Virus record (IMG/VR): IMGVR_UViG_3300008114_000133
Location: 1-39,642 of that record
Origin: a virus
Length of the DNA: 39,642 bases
Reading direction: 5' to 3' (one strand)
In this document: one piece after another, positions 1 to 5,547 of the stretch
How the letters are laid out: every line of letters starts with the position of its first letter
Position numbering within the stretch: the stretch's first letter is position 1
Notes under the pieces: generated by a model
What the model was told of the DNA's origin: nothing
Seen by the model: only the letters and a program-made list of their open reading frames with translations
Databases searched by the model: none
Translations under genes and position numbers: made by a program

Positions 1-128
1 TCTTTCTCTTTACAGGCGGGGCAGATATTGCCCTCTCCCTCTTGCTCGTCATATTCTCTCTCACACTCGCCGCATTTAATCTCGTTGAGCTGGTGATTAG
101 CCCAGGGATCCGCGTCATAGTAGCTCAT
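1..128 (-). CDS. Small zinc-ribbon protein, cut by the window edge
   Basis: The gene starts at ATG 128 and stays open to the first base of the window, so only 42 residues are visible. Two CxxC pairs (CGEC near residues 19-22 and CPAC near 37-40) flank an acidic loop, the layout of a single zinc ribbon. Its ATG overlaps the TGA of the upstream gene (ATGA), so it is translationally coupled within the leftward operon. If the window ends are joined, the frame continues for four codons (D-T-G-W) and stops at a TAA that overlaps the next ATG. Function is unknown; a DNA- or RNA-binding or host-takeover peptide is possible, but this is inference. Confidence 0.7.
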   Translation of the reverse strand, partial: MSYYDADPWANHQLNEIKCGECEREYDEQEGEGNICPACKEK

Positions 129-247
129 TGCTTCTCTGCACAATCTGGGCAGAGCTTGACGGCATAGCCGTCTACTTGTCCGGCGCATAGCTCGGCAGGA
201 TCGTAGAAGTAATCGCACCCGTAGCAAGATTCGCGGTTATTCATCAT
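125..247 (-). CDS. Tiny zinc-ribbon protein (40 aa)
   Basis: A 40-residue frame begins with two consecutive ATG codons (247 and 244) behind a GGGAGAAG ribosome binding site. It contains two CxxC pairs, CYGC near residues 8-11 and CPDC near 33-36, plus a lone Cys near residue 22, so it probably binds one zinc ion. It overlaps the upstream gene by 11 bp and the downstream zinc-ribbon gene by 4 bp (ATGA). This tight packing is the main support for it being real. I recognise no named family. Confidence 0.7.
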   Translation of the reverse strand: MMNNRESCYGCDYFYDPAELCAGQVDGYAVKLCPDCAEKQ

Positions 248-425
248 CTTCTCCCTTTCTTTCATTTTCTAGTCGCTCCGTAAGGTAATCAATAGCTACC
301 TTGCGGGCATTCTTATAGCCGGTACCTACTACCCAACGGGGCGGAATCTCTTTGGCCTTGATTGCGTCAAGCATTGCCTGCGTACTCATTCCGCAGAATT
401 GTAGATGATCATATTTATATGGCAT
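237..425 (-). CDS. Hypothetical small protein (62 aa)
   Basis: The 62-residue frame starts at ATG 425 behind an AGAAGGAGAAAG stretch. It overlaps the upstream gene by 11 bp and the downstream gene by 11 bp, consistent with operon packing. The sequence mixes aromatic and basic residues, including IPPRWVVGTGYKNARKVAIDYL, with a strongly charged C-terminus. The first half (MSTQAMLDAIKAKEIPPRW) could form a short helix-turn-helix-like unit, but no family is recognised. It belongs to the early leftward block of small accessory genes. Confidence 0.65.
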   Translation of the reverse strand: MPYKYDHLQFCGMSTQAMLDAIKAKEIPPRWVVGTGYKNARKVAIDYLTERLENERKGEDDE

Positions 426-609
426 TCTCTTTCTCCTTCTCTAGTAATCGGCCGTCTCTTTCGCCCTTGGCGTAGCCGTAATCGTGCCAAGCGCTCTCCA
501 GTTGCGTCAATAGCGATCGCAATCTTTCTCTTTCTTTCGCAGGCAAGGTTGCCTTATTCGCCAGAATCGCGTCAATGTCTAGGCGGATATCGCTGCGATC
601 TCTATTCAT
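415..609 (-). CDS. Hypothetical charged helical protein (64 aa)
   Basis: The 64-residue protein is dominated by Arg, Glu, Asp and Lys. From about residue 9 to 60 (LDIDAILANKATLPAKERERLRSLL and onward) it would form one or two long amphipathic helices, suggesting an oligomeric or adaptor protein. The start at 609 lies 8 bp inside the upstream gene, and the 3' end overlaps the next gene by 11 bp. No catalytic motif is visible and no function is assigned. Confidence 0.65.
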   Translation of the reverse strand: MNRDRSDIRLDIDAILANKATLPAKERERLRSLLTQLESAWHDYGYAKGERDGRLLEKEKENAI

Positions 610-886
610 TGCCTTCCGCCTCTAACATCTCCGCAATCGCCTCATTTACTAAATGCGGGTTGTTGGCGTACTCTTTCAATGCGTCGCCAAGGTAATCAAG
701 CTCTAAGTATCCAAGAGCTACACCTTGAACTAGATCCATATCCTCATAACCGATTAGGCCTAAGAATAAAGTGGCCGGTGATGGGTAGCTGTAATTGCGA
801 GACCATTCAAAGAGCGCGGTGGTCTCTTCTGCGCCTTTGCGTGGATCCTCATAGATATCCCAAGTGCTGCGTGTTGCTGTATCCAT
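602..886 (-). CDS. Hypothetical protein (94 aa)
   Basis: The 94-residue acidic protein has the N-terminus MDTATRSTWDIYEDPRKGAEE and a central hydrophobic/aromatic part around residues 35-65. Its ATG at 886 follows an AAGAGAAAGAGACA leader. It is the first gene after a gap of about 90 bp that contains the CGGTAGAGTG element also found in front of the whole operon, so it may start a second leftward transcript. The 3' end overlaps the next gene by 8 bp. No recognisable domain. Confidence 0.65.
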   Translation of the reverse strand: MDTATRSTWDIYEDPRKGAEETTALFEWSRNYSYPSPATLFLGLIGYEDMDLVQGVALGYLELDYLGDALKEYANNPHLVNEAIAEMLEAEGNE

Positions 887-942
887 ATCTTGTCTCTTTC
901 TCTTGTAATTGCTTGCCTGGAGCTGTTAGCTACAGGATACCG

Positions 943-963
943 CACTCTACCGGACAAGTAGAG
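943..963 (-). promoter_or_regulatory. Candidate internal leftward promoter/hairpin with CGGTAGAGTG element
   Basis: On the minus strand the 10-mer CGGTAGAGTG (952 to 943) is identical to the one at 1985-1976 that forms the -10 region in front of the leftward operon. Here it also lies in an inverted repeat, CTCTAC/GTAGAG (945-950 and 958-963) with a 7-nt spacer. A good -35 is not visible at standard spacing, so this is either an extended -10-type promoter or a protein-binding site before the 94-aa gene. Confidence 0.35.
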
Positions 964-978
964 CGCGATATTCCGCCT

Positions 979-1104
979 CTAATCGCAATCGCGTTTGATA
1001 TCTTTGCCGCAATCGACGCAGAAGATGAGAGTGCAACCGGCCCAAGCTCCGCCGTGATGGCGTAGGCAAGGGATAGACGCCTCTTCTAGCTGTAAACATT
1101 CCAT
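979..1104 (-). CDS. Cys-rich mini-protein (41 aa), zinc knuckle
   Basis: A 41-residue frame from ATG 1104 with a GGAAAGGAG ribosome binding site. Cysteines at residues 3, 13, 24, 29, 32 and 40 include a CVDC pair at 29-32, and a His-His pair lies at 16-17, so it could coordinate one zinc ion. The upstream gene ends one base before this start, so the two are coupled. Function unknown; one of several Cys-rich mini-proteins in this operon. Confidence 0.65.
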   Translation of the reverse strand: MECLQLEEASIPCLRHHGGAWAGCTLIFCVDCGKDIKRDCD

Positions 1105-1105
1105 T

Positions 1106-1237
1106 CTAGTACTCCTTTCCAGTAATCTTGCAATAGAGCCAGAAGGCTCCTTCTATGAGCTGCCATAGCGCCCAACCTGCGATCGCATAAGCTGCGAAAG
1201 TGAGCAATATGGATCCAAGATATGCGAGCTCATTCAT
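1106..1237 (-). CDS. Single-pass membrane mini-protein (43 aa)
   Basis: A 43-residue frame with one long hydrophobic segment, about residues 4-37, rich in Leu, Ala, Ile and Trp (LGSILLTFAAYAIAGWALW), followed by the charged end KITGKEY. It starts at ATG 1237, whose first base is the last base of the upstream stop codon (TAATG), behind an AGAGAGAGG stretch. It probably inserts in the host inner membrane early in infection. Small phage membrane proteins may act in superinfection exclusion or inhibit host functions, but nothing here indicates which. Confidence 0.65.
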   Translation of the reverse strand: MNELAYLGSILLTFAAYAIAGWALWQLIEGAFWLYCKITGKEY

Positions 1238-1377
1238 TAGTATATCCTCTCTCTCTTGGGCATTAGCCCCCTTGCAGCACATACGGGCGATCCGCAGCTG
1301 TAGGTACGCCAGACTTCAAACCCAACGCCTGGCGAATCTTTAATGGTCACATCACGATCGCAATAGTCGCATTGCAT
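1237..1377 (-). CDS. Zinc-finger mini-protein (46 aa)
   Basis: A 46-residue frame with CDYC at residues 3-6 and a second pair C28 and C33 separated by four residues, followed by a basic tail (RGLMPKRERIY). The Cys pattern suggests a treble-clef or ribbon-like zinc site. It starts immediately after the upstream TAA (TAAATG, abutting) and its own TAA shares a base with the next ATG (TAATG). The upstream gene's end supplies the ribosome binding site (GGGAGAGAAG). Function unknown. Confidence 0.65.
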   Translation of the reverse strand: MQCDYCDRDVTIKDSPGVGFEVWRTYSCGSPVCAARGLMPKRERIY

Positions 1378-1521
1378 TTAATCTTCTCTCCCGTACTCTT
1401 CAATGAAGAGGCGCTTGGCCTCTTTCACACTATACCCTATAAATCGCTTGCTTACCAGATAGCCGCCTCTTGTCGCGTAGATCGTAAACCCATCTACGCC
1501 GTGCCTTTCTATGCTTACCAT
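1378..1521 (-). CDS. Hypothetical protein (47 aa)
   Basis: A 47-residue frame starting at ATG 1521, which overlaps the end of the upstream gene by 7 bp (ATGGTAA). The sequence alternates short beta-like stretches (VSIERHGVDGFTIYATRGGYLVSKRF) with an acidic-basic helical end (SVKEAKRLFIEEYGRED), a plausible small alpha/beta fold. No known motif. It lies between two zinc-knuckle genes in the leftward operon. Confidence 0.6.
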   Translation of the reverse strand: MVSIERHGVDGFTIYATRGGYLVSKRFIGYSVKEAKRLFIEEYGRED

Positions 1522-1664
1522 TCGATATCCTTTGCAGCTTCCAGGGTGATTCGATTCAATTCGGTAAGGGCTCCATCTAACGCGTGGTATCCCTCTTTAG
1601 TTGATATGTCTAGCTTGGCGGTCTCTTGGATCCATTGATTGAATCGCTCTTGTGCGTTTGACAT
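1515..1664 (-). CDS. Hypothetical helical protein (49 aa)
   Basis: A 49-residue, mostly helical acidic protein (MSNAQERFNQWIQETAKLDI and onward), starting at ATG 1664 with an AAGGGGAAG ribosome binding site inside the upstream gene. Start and upstream stop share bases (TAATG). It overlaps the downstream gene by 7 bp. No domain is recognised; the amphipathic helix pattern would suit a small dimer. Confidence 0.6.
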   Translation of the reverse strand: MSNAQERFNQWIQETAKLDISTKEGYHALDGALTELNRITLEAAKDIEW

Positions 1665-1756
1665 TATTCTTCCCCTTTGCAGCTATCTTTGCAGCAATCG
1701 CAATAACGGTTTATGTTGGCGTGGCCGCAGCTGCGGCAGATGTCTGGAGATGGCAT
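1664..1756 (-). CDS. Very small zinc-knuckle peptide (30 aa)
   Basis: A 30-residue frame in which six residues are Cys: CRSC near residues 7-10, then C19, C21, C22 and C26. With one His it could bind one or possibly two zinc ions. It starts at ATG 1756, overlapping the upstream TAA (TAATG), and ends with TAATG onto the next gene. Support is the operon packing and the non-random cysteine spacing; there is no independent evidence of translation. Confidence 0.55.
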   Translation of the reverse strand: MPSPDICRSCGHANINRYCDCCKDSCKGEE

Positions 1757-1935
1757 TATTCGCCAACCCCGCAAGCCTCTAGGAATCGCAAGCGATCGAA
1801 TCGGTGATTCATTGCCAAGAGCTGATCGGCTAGGCCAAGGGTGATTACATCGGCAGCCTTCTGGCCTGCCTTGTCTAGTGTCTCGCGATCTACGCGAATT
1901 GACTTTGCGATTAGCTCGTAATCTTTGCGTGTCAT
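1756..1935 (-). CDS. Small helical protein (59 aa), first gene of the leftward operon
   Basis: The 59-residue protein starts MTRKDYELIAKSIRVDRETL, a type I have seen as a short orphan protein in many phages and host genomes, usually with no known function. It is mostly helical with basic and acidic residues interspersed. Its ATG at 1935 follows an AGAAAGAGGACACA leader, about 35 nt downstream of the predicted transcription start from the promoter at 1977-2004. It is therefore the promoter-proximal gene of the nest of tiny genes running to the left edge. Confidence 0.7.
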   Translation of the reverse strand: MTRKDYELIAKSIRVDRETLDKAGQKAADVITLGLADQLLAMNHRFDRLRFLEACGVGE

Positions 1936-1976
1936 TGTGTCCTCTTTCTGTTAGTGGGTTATTAAGTTATGAGCTC

Positions 1977-2004
1977 ACTCTACCGTATAGCTGCGCCCGG
2001 TCAA
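1977..2004 (-). promoter_or_regulatory. Leftward sigma70/SigA-type promoter
   Basis: On the minus strand TTGACC (2004 to 1999) is followed after 16 nt by TAGAGT (1982 to 1977), a good -35/-10 pair. Transcription would begin near 1970 and run into the 59-aa gene at 1935. The -10 lies in the 10-mer CGGTAGAGTG, which recurs at 952-943. Confidence 0.6.
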
Positions 2005-2223
2005 GCATATTTACATAACAGTTTGATAACGATTAGCTGAGAATTAGCTGAGAGCCTTGGCCTTGCTTATGTCGATATGTCGACAATTCAAAGGCAGCTA
2101 GATAGTTGAATCTTCAATCACTTTACAGCTGCGGCTCTTGATTCGGATCGCAATCGGCTAGTGAGTCGACTCTTGGATCCTGGTAAAGAGCTACAGCTGC
2201 GTCCGGTTAGGAGGTCGATGGTC

Positions 2224-2245
2224 TGCCGGTTGGCGTGCCGGTTGG
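2224..2245. repeat. Direct repeat TGCCGGTTGG x2
   Basis: TGCCGGTTGG occurs at 2224-2233 and again at 2236-2245 with a 2-bp spacer, giving a 12-bp period close to one helical turn. It lies in the GC-rich part of the control region. Confidence 0.7.
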
Positions 2246-2320
2246 TTAGTAGCCCGCCCCACCTTACACAACAGGGCAGACAATTCCCGCCTATCTGTCT
2301 ACGGTCTGCCCCGCCTGCGT

Positions 2321-2342
2321 CTAGCCCTGCCCTAGCCCTGCC
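2321..2342. repeat. Tandem 11-bp repeat CTAGCCCTGCC x2
   Basis: Two perfect adjacent copies of CTAGCCCTGCC span 2321-2331 and 2332-2342, followed at once by the hairpin at 2345-2361. An 11-bp period suits cooperative protein binding on one face of the helix. Confidence 0.75.
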
Positions 2343-2344
2343 CC

Positions 2345-2361
2345 GTCTCACGGAGTGAGAC
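2345..2361. promoter_or_regulatory. Perfect 7-bp hairpin (GTCTCAC-GGA-GTGAGAC)
   Basis: GTCTCAC (2345-2351) and GTGAGAC (2355-2361) are exact inverted copies separated by 3 bp. No T-run follows on either strand, so it is not an obvious intrinsic terminator; a protein-binding palindrome is equally possible. Confidence 0.55.
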
Positions 2362-2469
2362 AGACCCCATATGCTTAATTCGCAAGCGCAGAGGGTATAT
2401 ACTCCCCAACAAAAAATATTTGCTAAAGTTAAAGCTGTGATCTAGCCTCTGACCTGCGGTTATATATAT

Positions 2470-2485
2470 TGTGATACGACTCACA
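2470..2485. promoter_or_regulatory. CRP/GlxR-family-like operator TGTGA-N6-TCACA
   Basis: TGTGA (2470-2474) and TCACA (2481-2485) form a perfect inverted repeat with a 6-bp spacer. This is the core recognised by CRP-family regulators, including actinobacterial Crp/GlxR proteins. It follows directly after an AT run (2461-2469) that could serve as a -10 region. No CRP-like protein is encoded in the window, so the ligand would be a host regulator. Binding is inferred from the motif alone. Confidence 0.45.
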
Positions 2486-2568
2486 TAGCACAATACGCAA
2501 ACGGCGTCTTTTTTAGCGCCTTATATATAGTAGGGGAGTAAAGCGGGGAAGGGTCCGGTTTACGACCC

Positions 2569-2623
2569 AGTACGCTACGGGTGAAACCCTTCGCGTAGCC
2601 CCCTAGGGCGAAGCGAGCAGTAC
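2569..2623 (+). other. Dense nested inverted repeats (possible structured RNA or DNA site)
   Basis: Within 55 bp lie GCTACG/CGTAGC (2574-2579 and 2594-2599) enclosing GGT-gaa-ACC, a competing pair CTTCGC/GCGAAG (2589-2594 and 2608-2613), the palindrome CCCTAGGG (2601-2608), and AGTAC at both edges (2569-2573, 2619-2623). The two 6-bp stems share a base and exclude each other. This could be a switchable RNA leader or a protein-binding or packaging site; no known RNA family is recognised. Confidence 0.4.
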
Positions 2624-2648
2624 CACTAAATGCGGGATAGGTCTATCC

Positions 2649-2724
2649 AGTATTGAATCTTATATTTTGAGATTATCAGCCCAGTATTAGGAAACTCTCC
2701 AACCTAGTATAAAGGAAACATTCC
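2649..2724. repeat. Iterated AGTAT boxes upstream of the terminase
   Basis: AGTATTAGGAAACTCTCC (2683-2700) and AGTATAAAGGAAACATTCC (2706-2724) are degenerate copies sharing AGTAT, AGGAAAC and TCC at about a 23-bp period. A third partial copy, AGTATTGAATC, begins at 2649. Iterated boxes just before a large terminase gene suggest a packaging-recognition or regulatory site. Confidence 0.5.
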
Positions 2725-2728
2725 GGCG

Positions 2729-2747
2729 GGTGAATTAAAAATTCACC
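2729..2747. promoter_or_regulatory. Perfect 8-bp inverted repeat GGTGAATT-AAA-AATTCACC
   Basis: The two 8-bp arms (2729-2736 and 2740-2747) match exactly around a 3-bp centre. It lies about 55 bp before the terminase start, and its symmetry suits an operator for a dimeric protein. Confidence 0.55.
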
Positions 2748-2767
2748 TAGCAGACGACACCTCGTCA

Positions 2768-2791
2768 GCCCATTTCGGGCCGTTTACTATT
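2768..2791. repeat. Hairpin plus TTACTATTA tail, copy A
   Basis: GCCC-N5-GGGC (about 2768-2780) is followed by CGTTTACTATTA directly before the terminase ribosome binding site. A related element, GGCCC-N5-GGGCC followed by GCTTACTGTTA, occurs at 30775-30800. About 20 of 27 aligned positions agree, and both keep a short stem and a TTACTRTTA tail. Confidence 0.35.
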
Positions 2792-2801
2792 AGGAGAATA
2801 C

Positions 2802-4661
2802 GTGGCAGAGAATTCAGCAGATATAGCCAAGAGAATTATTCTTGGCTGTGTAGCAGAAGGTATGACCATTGACGCCGCTTGCAGCTCGGCCGGTAAGTCA
2901 ATGAAAACCTATGAGTACTACCGCCGCACCGATAAGATATTTGCAGATAAGATTGATCGTACTAGGCTCGGACTGAAAGAAAAGTCCTTTGCCTCAGGGG
3001 ATGTCCACGATATCGACTTCGTCGAGTTCCGTAAGCGATTCCTGCACAGCCAGACCTTTGCCCATCAGAAGAACCTCATAGATGTCATTGAGGGTCGGGA
3101 ACCTAGCTGGCTCCATCCTAGTATGAAGTATGAGCCGGGGCTAGCGGCAAACCGAGTTCTGATTAACATTCCGCCAAACCACGCAAAGTCCATTACGGTC
3201 ACCGTAGACTACGTAACCTGGAAGGTAGCCCAGAACCCAAACTTCCGAGTTTTGATTGTATCCCAAACGCAGCAGTTAGCTGCCGACTTTCTCTACGCCA
3301 TCAAGCAGCGACTGACGCATCCTATGTATGCAGACTTGCAGAGCGCTTATGCTGCTGGCGTAGGGTTTAATTCCAAAACCGCTTCTTGGCAAGCAACCCG
3401 CGTCACCTTCGGTGATGAACTCCGTGAGTCTTCTGAAAAGGATCCGAACATCGAGGCCGTCGGTATCGGCGGTCAGATTTACGGTAAGCGTGCCGATATG
3501 ATTATTGTCGATGACGCGGTCACCCTCAAGAACGCTAATGAGTTTGAGAAGCAGATACGCTGGTTAACCCAGGACGTCCGGTCCCGTCTTAACCCAACCG
3601 GTAAGTTGATTGTTATTGGTACTAGAGTTGCATCCGTTGACTTGTACCGCGAGCTTCGCTCCGAGGACCGGTACCCAGGTGGGCTAGTCCCTTGGAAGTA
3701 CTTGGCTATGCCAGCCCTTCTTGAGATAGATGAGGACCCCGACAAGTGGGTTACCTTATGGCCTGCCTCAGATGCTCCATTTGACGGACAAGAAGAGACA
3801 GATAAGAACGAAGACGGTCTATATCCTCGTTGGTCTGGTCGTAACCTTTACAATGAACGCCAAGCAATGGATGCGAGTACTTGGGCGCTGGTCTACCAGC
3901 AACAGGATGTATCTGAAAACGCAGCCTTTGACCCAGTATGTGTACGTGGCTCGATTGATGGAATGCGTAAGTCCGGCAGACTTGAGCCAGGACATCCGGG
4001 CCATCCAAAAGATTTAAGTGGTTTTACTATTATCTGTGGTATGGACCCGGCCATTGTCGGTGACACCGCAGCTATCTGTTACGCCGTAGATCGCGGTAGC
4101 AACAAACGCTACATCGTAGATGCTATGAAAGTGACTCGCCCCTCACCTCAGCAGATTCGTGACATTATCCTTAACTGGACTAGCCTCTATTCACCTAGTG
4201 AGTGGATTATTGAGAAGAACGCTTTTCAGGCTTTCTTAACTCAAGACGAAGGCATCAAGCAATTCTTGGCATCTCGTGGCGTTCTACTCAAAGAACACCA
4301 TACCGGTTCTAATAAGTGGGACTCAGGCTTCGGTGTTGCATCTATGGCTACCTTATTCGGTAGCAAGCAACACGATGGTAAGCACCACCGAGATAACTTA
4401 ATACATCTACCTAGTGACCAGACTGAGAATGTCAAGGCTCTTATCGAGCAGTTGATTACTTGGACACCAACTACTAAGGGTAAGACCGATATGGTAATGG
4501 CACTCTGGTTCTGTGAGATTAGAGCACGTGAGATGCTCAACTACGGCCAGTACGCCACACACCACTTGAAGAATCCATTTTTAACTAGCGCTGAAAAGCG
4601 CAAACGAGTAGTCGTCAATATAGACGAGATGCTTGCTAACCAAAACAAACTGTTTGTCTAA
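2802..4661 (+). CDS. terL: Terminase large subunit (packaging ATPase/nuclease)
   Basis: This is the DNA-packaging motor, 619 residues, of usual length or slightly long. An N-terminal helix-turn-helix-like segment (about residues 7-60, GMTIDAACSSAGKSMKTYEYY) resembles the DNA-binding part of small terminases. The ATPase has a P-loop variant PPNHAKS (124-130), a Walker B IIVDD (234-238) and a coupling motif VIGTR (271-275). The RNase H-like nuclease shows GMDPA with Asp near 415, IIEKN with Glu near 471, and an Asp in GKTDMVMAL near the end. The GTG start at 2802 is chosen for the AGGAGAATAC ribosome binding site. No separate small terminase gene is visible nearby. It opens the rightward structural operon. 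Confidence 0.95.
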   Translation: MAENSADIAKRIILGCVAEGMTIDAACSSAGKSMKTYEYYRRTDKIFADKIDRTRLGLKEKSFASGDVHDIDFVEFRKRFLHSQTFAHQKNLIDVIEGREPSWLHPSMKYEPGLAANRVLINIPPNHAKSITVTVDYVTWKVAQNPNFRVLIVSQTQQLAADFLYAIKQRLTHPMYADLQSAYAAGVGFNSKTASWQATRVTFGDELRESSEKDPNIEAVGIGGQIYGKRADMIIVDDAVTLKNANEFEKQIRWLTQDVRSRLNPTGKLIVIGTRVASVDLYRELRSEDRYPGGLVPWKYLAMPALLEIDEDPDKWVTLWPASDAPFDGQEETDKNEDGLYPRWSGRNLYNERQAMDASTWALVYQQQDVSENAAFDPVCVRGSIDGMRKSGRLEPGHPGHPKDLSGFTIICGMDPAIVGDTAAICYAVDRGSNKRYIVDAMKVTRPSPQQIRDIILNWTSLYSPSEWIIEKNAFQAFLTQDEGIKQFLASRGVLLKEHHTGSNKWDSGFGVASMATLFGSKQHDGKHHRDNLIHLPSDQTENVKALIEQLITWTPTTKGKTDMVMALWFCEIRAREMLNYGQYATHHLKNPFLTSAEKRKRVVVNIDEMLANQNKLFV

Positions 4662-4671
4662 GGAGATAACT

Positions 4672-5148
4672 ATGGCTAAGAAGAAAGCCAAACCTTCATT
4701 AAAAGAAGGCCTTAAGGAAGATATAAAACTTATAGGAAAAGGCGCAAAAGCAGGTTTAGTAACTGTCGCCAATTTAATCCCTACCGGTAAGGCAGCAAGC
4801 ACTGTTGGAAAATTTGTATCTAAAACAACAGCTGGAAAAATGGTTGCTACTGAAGGCAAGACCGTAACTCGCAAATTTACTCAAGGCAGCAAAGCAAACA
4901 TTACTCAGCAAGCTCCTAAGAAATTCAAGGAAGGCGTCAAGTCTCCTGTAAAAGGAACTAAGGTAACAGTAGTAAAACAGACAAAGGGACAAACTCCTTT
5001 GCAACAAACTACTGTAACAAAGGGCAGAGTTGCTAGAGAGACTACAAAGAAAGCCGGTACTTACGCCAAAGGCGCTGTAACTGGTGCATACGTAATGGAT
5101 GAGTATAACAAGTCAAAGTCTAAGAACAGAAAACCAGGTAAAAACTAA
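4672..5148 (+). CDS. Very basic Lys/Ala-rich protein (158 aa), probable DNA-associated virion protein
   Basis: The 158-residue protein is dominated by Lys, Thr, Ala, Val and Gly (MAKKKAKPSLKEGLKEDIK and onward), with almost no aromatic residues. Start ATG 4672 is chosen for the AAGGAGATAACT ribosome binding site; an in-frame ATG further upstream lies inside the terminase gene. Its TAA overlaps the next ATG (TAATG). A weakly hydrophobic stretch (AGLVTVANLIPTGKAASTVGKFV, about 27-49) is followed by low-complexity basic sequence. It is the first of three consecutive basic proteins between terminase and portal. DNA condensation or ejection roles are plausible but inferred only from composition and position. 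Confidence 0.8.
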   Translation: MAKKKAKPSLKEGLKEDIKLIGKGAKAGLVTVANLIPTGKAASTVGKFVSKTTAGKMVATEGKTVTRKFTQGSKANITQQAPKKFKEGVKSPVKGTKVTVVKQTKGQTPLQQTTVTKGRVARETTKKAGTYAKGAVTGAYVMDEYNKSKSKNRKPGKN

Positions 5149-5546
5149 TGGCAACACGCAAGCCAACATACGGAACAGGACCTGATGACATTGACATTCA
5201 GGCTACCAAGGCAGTTCGCAAGCCTCGTACAGATGTAGTAGATGCTACAGGTAAACCATTACGTGAACTGACACGAGCCGAAAAAGATGCTCAGTACAAA
5301 AAGATTAAGACAAAGTGGGAGACAGCTCGCGCTGCTACCAAAGCTAAAATTGCTGCAAATTCTAAAGTTGTTAAAAGCCGACCAGCAGGATCTACTATTC
5401 CAAAGTCAGCAAAACCAAAAATTACTAAGGCTGAAAAGCAGATTGCAGTTGAACTTTCTAAAAAGGGAATGAAGAAAGCTGCTAAGGACCAAGCAAAGGC
5501 TTTAGATAAAAAGTATCCAGGACTTTACAAGAAAAAGGCAAACTAA
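5148..5546 (+). CDS. Basic Lys/Ala-rich protein (132 aa)
   Basis: The 132-residue protein has a short acidic N-terminus (GPDDIDIQATKAV) followed by long Lys/Ala helical repeats (RAEKDAQYKKIKTKWETAR, KAKIAANSKVVKS), ending KKYPGLYKKKAN. The composition recalls histone H1-like or nucleoid-type tails. It starts at the TAATG overlap with the preceding gene without a clear ribosome binding site, so translational coupling is likely. It sits in the basic-protein trio between terminase and portal, suggesting a role in virion DNA packing or ejection, but no homologue is recognised. Confidence 0.75.
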   Translation: MATRKPTYGTGPDDIDIQATKAVRKPRTDVVDATGKPLRELTRAEKDAQYKKIKTKWETARAATKAKIAANSKVVKSRPAGSTIPKSAKPKITKAEKQIAVELSKKGMKKAAKDQAKALDKKYPGLYKKKAN

Positions 5547-5547
5547 T

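Larger units (their letters stand above)
1936..2801. other. Non-coding control region between divergent operons
   Basis: About 870 bp without a convincing gene separate the leftward mini-gene operon from the rightward terminase operon. It contains the leftward promoter, GC-rich direct repeats (2224-2245, 2321-2342), a perfect hairpin (2345-2361), an AT-rich stretch with a TGTGA-N6-TCACA palindrome (2470-2485), a dense set of alternative stems (2569-2623), three AGTAT boxes (2649-2724) and two hairpins directly before the terminase start. Two frames of 65-77 codons inside 2118-2358 overlap on opposite strands, have low-complexity composition and lack ribosome binding sites. By position the region may hold packaging, replication-origin or promoter functions, which sequence reading alone cannot separate. 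Confidence 0.7.

Noticed and set aside
405-1065. Plus-strand frames of 96 and 128 codons opposite the leftward mini-genes
   Set aside because: The minus-strand genes show overlaps, ribosome binding sites and CxxC motifs; the plus frames have none and look like shadows.
2118-2358. Two overlapping frames (65 and 77 codons) on opposite strands in the control region
   Set aside because: Low-complexity products, no ribosome binding sites, and the region is full of repeats and palindromes; more likely non-coding.
2471-2488. T7 RNA polymerase promoter
   Set aside because: The match stops after ATACGACTCAC with a base missing in the TATAG part, and no single-subunit RNA polymerase gene is present.
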